64,000 nucleotides of DNA from Anas platyrhynchos. Its lineage: Eukaryota; Chordata; Aves; Anseriformes; Anatidae. The notes below the pieces were generated by a model. The model did no database searches. It had not been told where the DNA came from and saw nothing but the letters and a program-made list of their open reading frames with translations. The stretch is taken from positions 39,374,001-39,438,000 of the forward strand of contig NC_092594.1 of the NCBI RefSeq assembly GCF_047663525.1, given 5' to 3'. A program made the translations under genes and the position numbers. Shown piece by piece: positions 1 through 12,400 of this stretch (positions within the stretch are counted from its first letter, which is position 1; each line of letters starts with the position of its first letter).

Positions 1-836
1 TCCAAAGGTGATCTATTATATCTGTGTTACACATCTGCAAAAAGTCAAGGAGTTATGCTTGTCAAAAGAGATGTAAAAGCCTAACATACTAAAATGCAAC
101 TGAAACAGCCTTTTGCTATCTTATAAACATTGCCTGGATTAAATCTTGCCTTGTCCCTTGCCGTTGAGAGAATTTGCACATGATTTAATAACATCTAGAT
201 GGGATTACTGTAATTCCTTGTTTGCAACTCGGCCAGCATCACCATTACAGAATCTGCATTTTTTGCTCAACACCACAGCTTGAACCACCTAAAAGCAGGT
301 CTGTCACAAGGCTTTGATACGAGTCCCTCCTCTTGCCACAACACAACATACCTGTCAAGAGTTCAAGACACAAAGAGACTTGAGAACAGATTACTGAAGT
401 GAATTTTTAACTACACACTAAATTCATTAATGTCTCATCTTGTAGTCCAATGAGAACCATTAAATTCAAGTGAAGTCAGCCAAAGACAGTGAATCTCAGA
501 AGCCCAAGTAACACGGAAGGGGATTCTTCTTTCACAGCCAGCCTCACAGAAAGCTCTAGCTCTTTTCCCAAGCTTTCTTTTAAGCCCTTGCTTAAATTTA
601 GCAGCCTGGCATGTTGCAGGTGATGGAGTGGAGCCTGCACATGGACCTGCGGGCACCATGCCTGTGATGCTCATGTCTTAAGGACTGCAGGAGCAGTGTG
701 ACTATTCAAAACCAAACATCAGAGAACCAGTGAAAATATCATGACCAAAGTCTACAGGCTGAAACAAGGACAAGGCAAGCTTTTTCATCAAACCAAAATC
801 CCTCCCAAGTAGCTTGTTGCCTCGACAAAACACGAT

Positions 837-882
837 ACTGCTCCAGTGTTTGACCTTACCCCTTCTTAAACACTGGAGCAGT
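837..882. repeat. Perfect 15-bp inverted repeat (hairpin)
   Basis: ACTGCTCCAGTGTTT at 837-851 is followed after 16 bp by its exact reverse complement AAACACTGGAGCAGT at 868-882. A 15-bp stem with a 16-nt loop. No T-run that would mark a terminator, and no flanking duplication was noticed. Confidence 0.85.
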
Positions 883-3800
883 TACGCTAAGTGTGCACCA
901 CTGCTATGCTGGACCAACCCTTCTCACCCCAAACTCTCAATGCCTCCATGGCCTTGTGGTCAGATAATAGGCAAGTAAAATACCTCCCTCAGTCAGGGCT
1001 CACGAACAGTGACAGGAAATAGCATTCAGCTTGTGTGCAGCACAGAGGAGGCTAGACAGCACAAAGTAAAAAGTTAATCAGTTGTTCTAGAAAAGATGCC
1101 AAGAGAAAAGTTAATCCTTGCACATATGCTGGACTTGCAGTGAAGCAGGGAACACTTACTGGAGGGCTGGTATATGCATCTTTGGAATGACAAGTCTGCT
1201 CCTCCCAGCCCCAGAGATGTATCTGCTGGGAATACAGCCAGGGATGCCATTTGTGGATTATAGTTAAATGTTAAATAGCTAATAATGGACATCCTGGGGA
1301 ACCCCCTGCTCCCTCCCCCCCACCCCCAAAAAAGAAGAAACCTCTGTACCCACCGTTACAAAGTGCCCAAAAATCAGCATGAAAGCAATTTCCACATATG
1401 TGCTGTCACTGTACTCCTGCACATTTTGCAACAGAGCATTTAAAAGGTCAAATAAAAAGACTTTGTTTGCAATGTAAAAGTCAATGACTTGAAAACATGT
1501 TACACAAGTAATCTGCAGGCACCAAGCGGTACCTCCTTCAAGCTGCCTTGCCATGCTGATTGCAGTGCAATTTACACAGCTGGGCAGGCCGACAGGTGGC
1601 CAAAGCATGCCAGGCAGGTGGCTGCCTGTTAGAGAGTGAAGGATGATGCAAGAGAGAACATTTCCCAGGGAATGAGATTTCATCGGCTATTAACACAGGC
1701 AACTGCCAATAGCAGGTGACCGTAAGTACAGGGGGCCATAAATACAGGTTTCACTGTAATGCAGGACACTCACAATAACCATCTCATCATGACAACTGTC
1801 TCCTGCATAAGGAAAGCCAGAAGCTGCCCCTTCATCCCAGAACTTAAAAAATCCCTCTGGTGGGTAGAAGTGGAGTGTCTAAAAACATCTGCAGACGCAT
1901 GACGAATGCAACCTGCAGAGAAGTGCGCAGTTGAGTTTTACTGCTGCTAACCCAGCACCTCAGCTGCATCTTGGGGAAGCATCTGGATTTGGTGGCAATC
2001 CAGAGCTTTGACTGTTAGGGCCATTTGAATTAGTCTTTGCTATTTCTGTGTGCACCTACCAAGATAGCCATTTGGCTAGCTAACGCAGCATTTTACAGAT
2101 ACCAAAGGAAGTATTATCCCCAGTTACTTCAGGCTTGCAGCATGCCTGTGATTAGGGAGAACAAGAACAGATGGAAGAGAGAAGTTAAATAAACTGGACA
2201 AGGTTATATACAAGCCATGAGTGGCAGACTCCTCTTTCTGGCCTCTTGGCTGCCCACATTTCTCATATCGTTCCTATGTGATATGGAGGATTTAAATGCT
2301 ACACCAAAATATAGACCAGATAAATAAACCTGCTTGCTTAGTCACTATCAAAAAAGGTTCATCAGTTTCCTCTTGTGCAGATTCAGACAATATCTTAACA
2401 TAACTCACCAACTTATGACAAAGATTTAATATTATATGTGTACAAACGAGACCAGAAACATAAAATAAAGGCTAACAAGCCACCTGCTTCATGAGACAAA
2501 CATTCATAAATGTCATAAAATTTTATGCTGTCATAAAATAGTGCAACAGAAAAAAACTTCCATTATTTCACTGCAAGGGGCAAAAGCCTTTATGGTACTT
2601 GCCATGACTTGTTCAGCAAAACACAAATATAAGCACACAGAAACATATTGAGAAGAAGGACAAGGTAATAAAATTCCCCAGAAAGAAGGCTGATAATTGA
2701 CGCATACCAGCATGTCTTTGCATGACGGTGCTCTATATCACAGTTTTTGATTGCAAGATTTCTAGGACACAGACTGTGTCATCCTCCCTACTAGATATGA
2801 TGCACATTTTTTCCAAGAAATTCATCCCAAACTGAGCAAATGTCATGAAGCACACCTCTAGGGATAAGAAAACAACAGTAATGCATTAGTTTTGCAGGTA
2901 GAGAAACTGAAGTAAAGTTGTGGAATAGTGAGGAGGGAAATCCAGTCAGTGGCCCACTTCATCCCAGTAATTATTTCTTGGTGTCACTGTATTAAAATAC
3001 ACTTCATTTAAATAAGGGAACATCATGTATTGGCACAAGCACAATCCAGATTACTTGCCTCCTTTCTCTCCACCAGTATTCACATTGCTGTGCACATGGT
3101 CAGCTCCTGAAAAAAAAAACAGCAAGAGAACAACACTGCAAGATGCCAAAATATGAGTGCTTTGTCCCTATGCTCTGTATTGTTTGGAAATTATTGGGAT
3201 TTGGAAATTTTCTGTTCAAACTTTTCCTCCCCAATATCATTTATGATGTCATTTTCTTGTGGAAAGTCTGAAAAAATTAGGCTGAATAAAAAAAAAAATT
3301 AAACAAAATTAATTAATATAAAGTATCCTGTTTTGAGTGTATACATTCATAGGAAGACATCAGTCTTTCAATCCACATTATCCTGGAACTTCACCTCATG
3401 TTTGTCTCAACTATTTCATTCTCACTCTTTCAGAAAAAGAAAAAAAAAATGAAAAAGCAACATTTGCATTCAGAATTCCTTACTGAGTAGAAAATGGAGA
3501 TGAAATTTTTTTCCTTCTGACAGGGTGCTCAGCACTTTGCTGCACCCCAGCAGTGCTGTGGCCCTGGCTCATTTGCTGGTCCGTGGCCAGTACAGCTGCA
3601 CCAGTGCATGGTTGTTGGCACCACAAAGTTCTTTGGGTCATCAGCTTTCTGTCAGATCTGAGATATTCAGATAAATATTTACAGTTAGTCTTGTATGAAC
3701 TTCCCTTTCATCAACACTATAAAACCTAAAACGTGACCAGCTCGCAGTTAGGACTCAGATAATTTTAGAATTTCTCTCTGAATGAGAGAAGAAGAGCTGC

Positions 3801-4412
3801 TTTGCAGGCTGGTCATTCAGGCATCTGCAATGGGAAAGGGCTGCCCAGGATAATCACCAGACCATCCACCAAGGCTGAATCCCCAGCCAGCCAGGGAGGC
3901 AAGGCAGGTGTTTCTGGACAGCACATCTCATGCAGCCTCAGGCCACAAAGCTTCTCTGTCGTGAGCATGAAGTCTGTCGACACCAGATACCAGGCTGGTG
4001 TAGGCTAAGGAGAGAGATCCCATCTCTGATTTGAAAGCAAAATGTGTTTTTGTGGAAGGCGCTTCTGATGATGTAAGTGATGTCTTTGTGGGACCTCCTA
4101 AGCTGTTTGCAAACATTACAGACCGTCCCAGACAGAATAGATTAATAGGGGTGACACAAACAACAGCGTTAGGGAATGCAGAATAAATGCAACAGCCATG
4201 GAGTTATGCTACTTACTCTTCTAATCAAGCAGTAGGTGGTATGTACATATGTTACTAGTATCAAAAGATGAGAGATTGTATACAAACCAGTTAACTGAAA
4301 CACTGTGTGTTATATACCCTGTGAATCATACTTGTTAACATGAGGTTTTTACTGCATTATGTTTGCTACTGCAAATTTCTTGACTAGACGTGCATCAAGC
4401 AACAAACAAAAA

Positions 4413-4440
4413 GTCAGTGTTAACTTGTCAGTGTTAACTT
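4413..4440. repeat. 14-bp tandem duplication
   Basis: GTCAGTGTTAACTT twice in direct tandem, identical copies. Confidence 0.85.
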
Positions 4441-6419
4441 TTTACTTTAATTCTCATTCAGGGATCTGCTGCCATTCATTTCCTGAGGTTCACAGGGTCA
4501 TCAAAACTAGTTCCCAGAGTGAATTACTGAAGGAGGGCCAAGGAAATTTCTGCCCTACCCACGAGGCAGGTGAGCAGCATCACATGTTTCAAAATGCTTT
4601 TGTGTACTTTGTAGTTTAAGAGCACATGCATGAAATATTTGGCAACTTTCCACACACCCAAAACAGGGAAACAACTGTGCTGTGTGTCAGATATTACGTA
4701 TTATTTAAATCCCAGCTCCCAGGATCCAGCATCCTGTATCAGCAGTAATGACTAAAACTATTGAAAGTCATTAAAGAACTTACTAATCAGACTCCTAATT
4801 GAGGATATCTGCTTCCCATTACACAGAGACAAATTAAGCGGGTTAAAACAGTTCCCAGAAAACATCTGCTGAAGCAAGTCAAAACTAATGATAAATAAAA
4901 TTGTGTTCCCTTTGTGGTTGGTTTTTCTCCCATCTGTACCCACAAACATGCTATCATTACTTGTCAGTCCAAAACAACTTTGAAGTACATTCCCATCCTC
5001 TCACAACATCTTTCCAATACCTCTTTAATCAAAGGCGAATGTAAACTGAAATAGTCTCTTTCACACTTAAACATGTTCACTTGTCCACTCGCAGAGGGCA
5101 AAATACCAGCTATTCCTGGTAGCACAGCACACCAGGCTGTGCCTGCATCTGCATTCCTGCCCGGGCAGTCTGCAGAGCAGCACACCAGCGCTGAGCACGT
5201 CTTACTGTGTCAGAGCCAGACACTTCAAGGTGTGGAGCTTCAAAAATGCAGGGGCAGGGGTAGTGAACTGCATCCTAGAGGCACTGTTGCTGTGCTCTTT
5301 TTTTCCAGGTGACTTGCCACTCCACCCCAAGCAGTGCAGATGACGTGACACACTGCAGATGGCTCAGCAGGCACCGAGGCAGCAGGCGTTCTGCTCGCTG
5401 CTCGGGCAGGGTCTAGTAGCACAGGTGTTGGATTTTGCACTTGCCAGATAGCTGGCTGCAGCCAATATTTGTGTGTGTTTGTGATATTTTTTTTGTTTGT
5501 GTGTTGTTTTTTTTTTAAGGAAAGTAGTAAAATCCCAATACCAGACCCACTAAGAAAGTGCTAGTAACCATCCACATTGCCTGATCAAATGCTAATTGGT
5601 ACATTGGAGATATAGATGTAGTACACCATCTGGGCAGATCTCCAGAGTCATTCTCGAGAAAGGTATGTTCAGCACTGCATGTACCAGGCGGGCTCTTCCT
5701 CCTCTCAGCACTACCAGCACCATTCAATATAGCGCACAGCATGCTCTGCTTATTGGCTGGTGCCCGAGTAGATAACCATGATCTTTATTTCCCCCAGAGG
5801 CAGCTATCTCCAGACGTCAGTAAATTAGAGAGCCTCCTTGACACTGACAGACAAGTTGTCATGGAGCTATTTTTCTCTCTAACAGAGCTGCAGAGAGCTC
5901 TGCCTGCGTATCCCATTCATGATAAATGGCCTGAGGTATTCATTTGCTCGCTTGCTTATTACATTGTCCACTAATATCTTTGCTCCAAGTACTCACATCA
6001 CTATGGCTGTATAGAGCCTGTTTCCCACGTTCCCCATGGACAGCAGCTGTTCTGACAGTACAAAATTTAAAAAGACACCAAAATCAAAGTCCTTCTACAA
6101 CAGCTTCTTGGTCTAGCAGGTAGCTACACAAATAACATCTCCCAGCCCAGCAGGACCTTCTCCAGACCTCACCAGGCATGTGATTCACATGGGGCTCTCA
6201 CACTTCTGCCACTGCATCCCTACTGTGATTCCAGCTCTAAAGACATTATGCAGAGCTGGTCCCATCTGAAAAGCCATGATGAGATAAACTGTACACTTGG
6301 GAGTTTACATTTGTCATCTGCCATGGTAATACTTAAAGGCCAGACTGTTGACAGGCTTGAGGCATAAATACACGCCCATAACCACTCTGATTTTCAAGTT
6401 ACCTAGATACTCAGCTTCT

Positions 6420-6812
6420 CAGAATGGTTAAGAGGTCAGAAAGGAGCTCTGGATGTCACCTGCCCCAACCTCTGCCCAAGCAGGGCCACCCAGGTTGCCC
6501 AGAATCATGTCCAGGCAGCTTTTGACGATCACGAAGGAGAGACTCCAACGCCTCTCTGGGCAACAAGTGCCAGCAGCCCATCACCTGCACAGCACAGCAG
6601 TGCTTCCTGATGTTTAGATGGACCCTCTTGTGCTCCGCTTTGTGCCCATTGCCTATTGCCCTGGCACTGGGCACCACCAAAAACAACATGTCCCCAAACT
6701 CTGCACCTTCCCTTCAGGCATTTATGTGTATTGATGAGGTCTCCCCTGACCCTCCTCCAGGCTGACAGTCCCAGCTCTCTCAGGCTCTCCTCATAAGAGA
6801 AGGAGCAGAGAG
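6420..6812 (-). mobile_element. CR1 LINE fragment
   Basis: Read on the + strand this is the reverse of a CR1 3' region: a line about the covered CACCTGCCCCAACC area, CAGGGCCACCCAGGTTGCCC, then TTGATGAGGTCTCCCCTGA and GGCTCTCCTCATAAGAGAAG. The last two are classic CR1 body phrases in reverse orientation. It is 5'-truncated and degenerate. Confidence 0.8.
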
Positions 6813-9076
6813 CTTAGAAGAAAGGGAAGAGTCTGAATTTAAGTCAATGAAAATACTGATATTAATAAGAATTGAGTATATTTCCAGAAAAATTAAGCTT
6901 TGAGAAAATCCTAGTATGCATCTAGCTGCATCTTTAGAAGCCTAGAATCCTTTAAATAATGTCTTCCAGTGACCAGAAATTTCTGCTTTCAATCAACATA
7001 CCCATACAGAAACTCAGATAAAAGTCCACAGAAATGGTCAGGGAAAGAGTTTCATTCAAACTTTAGTTGCTTTAGTGAAAGCATGCAAATGCACATGGAA
7101 GGTCACTAACAGGTCCTGGCTGCCAGCCCAGTCTGGTTTTGGAGCAGTGAATGCGTGTAGTCCAGGCACCATGCACAGAGCATCTCACAGATGTCAACCA
7201 GAGCTCCCCTCTGCTAACTGAGATGCAATTGTTGTTCATGCAGACTCAGGAATTTGGAATTGTAGGGATGGTTATTGCTGAAACAAGGTCATCTGAATCC
7301 CCCATCTATTACAGAATTTTTGCATTTACATTTTATTAAGTTTTCACCTCCTTTTCATGTTTTACATGTGCAGATGGATTTGACATGTGCTATCAAATGC
7401 TTTTGTGAACGTAGGGATTTTTTTCTTTTCAAATAAGAAAGCTGTTCTATGAAATATAATGCATGCATTGTCTGTCCTCCAGCTTCATCATTGCCAAGTT
7501 TCCAAGCAAGAGCCATCAGGAAGCTTTCAACCATATACATTCAAGACAGCTGTTACATATGAAAAATAAAATAAAATAAAAAATGCCCCGAGACCAGCAG
7601 GGAGAGTTTTCAGGTATCAGTAGTACCAAGTTGATTAGTACAGAGGTGAGACAGAGCAGGAGCCTAAAGCATGAACTTCAGCTGTGCAGCAGAACCAAAA
7701 CAAAGCAGAGGACAGCAGTCCTAGTGAGCGCAAACTCAAAGCATCATTTCATTGCATGTCTAATATAAAATAAATAACTCAGCAGAAGAGATGCTAGTTA
7801 TACTGGCGGGGCTCAGACCCATCCCAGCGATCCTGCTTGAACACCGGATTTCATATTGAAGGCTTCCCAGCAAAAGCACCTTGATATCTGAACCTAGGAT
7901 TTTTTGTTTTCTGTTGTCTTAACTCAACAAACATGGCAATTTACAGAGGCTGAGAGGATTTGCAAAAGCAACTCAAATCTTACAAACTGGACTAAGCAGT
8001 CCATATTAGAAAAATCCTAGGCAACCTTGCATAAAAGCACCTTCACAGTGTCACTCAAATTACTCTGAGCTGAGCTCATGCATTTAGATCCTGAGAAAAC
8101 AGACAGAGAACAATTCCTGGAGGATCTTTATTTTATTTACAGATATATCAGTGCTCTGGAGAGTTTACTCAAAATCCACTATTGATATTCAGATAATGAT
8201 TAGTGAAAAGGAGACCAAGACCTGCATGACTGCTACAGAAGTGCTCTGACCACACAGCTTAAGACTCAATACAGGTAAAGAATGGTGTTTTGGAGGCATT
8301 GCATGATCCTACTACACAAACAGGGTTCAAGAAAATGAAAACATATTTTTCTTTTCTTTTGATCTACTGCTAACACACTACTAGACTGATTCATGCTGCT
8401 GGTTGTGTCTATCTCTTCCCCTCTTCCTATATCTTTCATGTGCAAGGAGGTGTTTTACCTCACCTTCAATGCATTTCAGAGACATCCCAGCTTTTTCTGC
8501 ACATCAGACACACAGTGTCCTGAAGGAGGAAGCTGATTGGGCATATAAAACAGGTCCAATCGCAATACAAAAATGCTTAAGAAGCAGAAACTCCTTAGTT
8601 AAAGTCACTGTCTTGTTATAGTCTCCTTGAGATTTTTGTATTATATTTATAGAATATTGGATGAAAGATATCATCAGGAAAAGAGATGAGGAAAAGGGGA
8701 ATAATGTCAGAAGAAAAAAAAAAAAAAAAAAAAGCAGATAAGTTATCACAAATCTTAGCAAGTTACAGATTTCAACGCTAAATTTGATTTAAATTCTCCT
8801 GTTGCCCAGACTCACAGATCCCAGACAGAGTCTAGTAATTGGCCAGTGAGCTTTTGGAGGGTTGTGCTGAGCTGGCAGTTCTCATAATAGTCCACTGTTA
8901 AACTAACACCTTAAAAGTGTTCTCCTCTTGTCTGCATCACCATCCACTACAGCAAAGACACTGAAAATGTTTTTCAGAAGGAAGCTGCTTCACAGCCCTC
9001 TGGTTGGAGACTGTCTATGCTCAACACAGACATCTTTAGATCTGATAATCACTTCTGTACTAGCAGGGACTGCACC

Positions 9077-9114
9077 AAAAAAAAAAAAAAAAAAAAAAAA
9101 AAACTTTTTTTTTT
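9077..9114. repeat. A27-C-T10 homopolymer junction
   Basis: Twenty-seven A, one C, then ten T: a short fold-back of A and T runs. Confidence 0.9.
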
Positions 9115-9452
9115 CTGATTCTGCTCCATTTTTTACCACACGCAGCTATAAGCACATGATTGGAACTAGTATCTCATATGAGCTCCCAAGAAGTAGAAAG
9201 ATATGCATAAACATTTGATTAAGCTTTCTGAGGAAAAAGGTTGAAAAAATTTTGTTCCAATCTCATCCTACACATTTTTCAGCTTTCTCTTTGAAAATGT
9301 ATGAGATCCCAATAGAGCAATTCTGCTCCAGCACAACACAGAGGTCATCGCACCTACCACAGAACAGTAACATGGGGTTTGACTCCCTGTGACCATCTCC
9401 TTGGAATGAAATGGGCAGTCATGATGTGTCTATATCCACTACTTCTGATGGT

Positions 9453-9476
9453 AAAAAAAAAAAAAAAAAAAAAAAA
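9453..9476. repeat. Poly(A) run
   Basis: Uninterrupted A run of about 24 bp in intergenic DNA. Confidence 0.9.
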
Positions 9477-12400
9477 GTTAATTAGAACTTCTGAAACAAT
9501 GAGACATCCAATTTTTCAAATATGATTCATCCTGTGTCTGAACTAGCCTCCTGAGGGTCATTTTCATAGTAAATTAATCTCTCTAATGTCAGACTTAAAT
9601 TATCAGTAGTGACACACGTGACCATGGTGTCAGCAGAAGCAATGGCCTTGTTGCAGTTAGGTGTGTTAGTGACACTGATGATATTGAGTCTGACAATATA
9701 AAAAATTAGCTTAAAATTAAAATAACTCTGATGACATCAAATGCAACAGAGACTCATTCAGACCCTGAAAGTGTATGCCTCTAGCTGTAAGCTCTCTTGC
9801 TTCATTTTTCCCATCTGGAAATGATGGGACTACCATTACTAGCCTTCTTTGTACAGTGATTTGAAAAATACTGTTGAAGAGTGCTATACAAATAGATCAA
9901 AGCCGAATATTCCTTCTGCTCCTAGCCAGTGGCACGACAAGAGTTGCAATGGCTATTGCTACTACTTTCTGGGGAGGGAGTAGACGTATGGGAAACCAAC
10001 TAGCCCGTACCCATATACCCCTGTTGGACATAACACTCATCCTATCATCTTCTAGTCACTCAGCCATGGAGGACATAGGCCTTGAAACTGCTAAAACTAA
10101 ACAAGATTTTCTTTCTAGGTTGATGCTAAGTACTGTGTATTACAGCAGAAGCTCCTAAGTTGTGTTCAGCTGTGAAATTCTAAGAGGTCTCAATATGTAT
10201 TGCAAGCTAGGTAAATATAATCTAAGTAAAATGTAGCAAATAAGTATTTTAACTATTCCTCAGTCCAGCCTTTGCCTCAGAGACTACAGTTTTCTTTTAG
10301 ATAGTTTTAAGTCATGAGCTAATACATTGCAGAAATAATTTTGTCCTCTGCCTGTTTGCAAGCAAGTCAGATAATGTTTCATATTTTTGTTGGCAAGATG
10401 AACATTTGAAATGAGTTCTAGCAAATATACTGTGGAATCTAAGCCCTCATTTCATTTGCCATCAAAATTCTACAACACTTGACCAAAATTTTCTTCTTTT
10501 GGCCAGCACTCTTGCCAAGAAATTCATTAGCCAGAAACTGCAAAAAGGGAAGAAAAAATCATTATAAGCGCAGGCAGAGTAAATTAATTTGCTGATTAAC
10601 ACAGGTGTTGCTTTCATTTTTCTTTAACAATCTCAGTTATCATTGTCCATATACAGGACGTGGTAACTATTTAACCACATAACCTTTAGTGTCGCTTATA
10701 AACTGGACTTATATTGTGGCCAGGTTCCAAACTGATTAAGCCTGGAATGGCACTTTGCTGAAGAATGCAATTGTAACTCTCATTAAAAAATATTACTTAA
10801 AAATAAGAGGCATGACTTTTTTTCTTATGCATTCCCCATGTGACTGGTTGGGTGTCTCTGTTCTCTCTGGTACCTGTCATTTCCCACAGACACTCTCCCA
10901 TGACATACGTGGGCCCTCTCCGCAGCCGCTGCAGAGATGGGCCCTTCCCCAGGGCAGCTCAGCATGCCCACAAGCTCCTGTTTTAACTGTTCAGGAGTCA
11001 CCCATCCTCCCATACAGCACTCACAGAGCTTCAGCCCCACTCCAGGCACCTGCATCGTGTCCCTGGAAGGAGTGAAGACACCATTCAGTTTGTAAGCATG
11101 GCAGTACAAACCTCACAGGTCCATCATAGATGAGGACACTGATGAGTTTGAGACCACAGGATCTGACAGGTTCCCCTGTGCTGGGTGTTTGTGTAACATG
11201 AGCGCCTGGTGCAAATGGTGAAAACTTGTCTGCATTGGAAGCTCCCTCCTCCAGAAAACACAGTCTGAACAGTCAATGCCATAAAGGAGGGAACAAAAGC
11301 ACCAAAGTCCCACACAGAGAAATACTTCTGAGAGCAATATTAAGCAGTAGAAACAGCTTCATGGCAACAAATGCCCTGCAGACAAAACAGGGGCAACACT
11401 TCCACAGGTAAATGTGCTTATCCTCAAGAAGGCAATAAGCAAAAGTTAATCTAAATTAACAACAGCTGTGAATCTAAAGCAGATTACTTAAACCTCATTA
11501 TAACTTTGTGTGGACAACATTATTCAGAAGTAAAATTCTCCTGATTGCATTGAATTTAATTCTTTTACAAATTATATTATGGTAAACAGGCAGCTTTCAA
11601 CCTTTCAACTTTCTTTTGAGTGTGGACACGTAGAATAGGCCAGAGGGGGACGCTGAAAACAACCATGTGGCTGCAGACGTGCAGCTTTTCAGGTTTGGTG
11701 TGCAAGTAACCCCCAAAACTCCCTGAACCTGAAACAGGGACTGAAAAAGTGGAGGGAAAGACACATTAATTCTGCCCAGGAAAGCTTATGCATTAAGTAA
11801 TCTATGCTAAGTGTTAATTTGGACAATTTTTCCTCAGTACGCACCCAGACAAATGGCTGGTAACACAACATTATCAGTTTTCTTTGAAAACCCAGCCAGA
11901 CCTATAGAAAATATTTTGTAAACTTCAGAAAAGCTTTGCAATTTACACTGTTATTTAAAAAAACCCTCCCAGACATGCAATTTAATGCTACATTCATAAA
12001 TCTGACATACAATTAAGAGACACGTTTAAACACTGTGGATTAAAAGTCAATACACAAAGTATAGCACTGATAAGTCATTCTGCCTTAGCCATACTGTGCA
12101 TAATTTTGGTAGGAAAAAACACATACCATCTCTGCTGCTGTTATTGCCACAGTTATGCTAACAATTTAAAGAATAATTTAAATTCTGGAAGTTGATCGAG
12201 TCACAGAAGGATTCTGGGTGATCACACAGAGATAAAATGAGCTGTAATCGCCGCTAGAGAGAATTAACTTTCTTAATGCCCTGATAGCTCCAGAACAGAT
12301 GTCCCAAGCAGTCTATTCCAGAACATCAGGCAGACACCAGTGCTGCTCATGCCCTTTCCCAACAGTGGCCAATTTGCCCATGGCGTGGGGAAGGGCCTGG

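Larger units (their letters stand above)
1..6419. other. Intergenic DNA, no gene recognised
   Basis: AT-rich with many stops in all frames. It contains the 837-882 hairpin, a C-rich/A-rich junction near 1310-1340, a 14-bp tandem duplication at 4413-4440, and an exon-like non-coding segment at 5520-5662 discussed under findings. No transposon is clear by eye. Confidence 0.6.
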
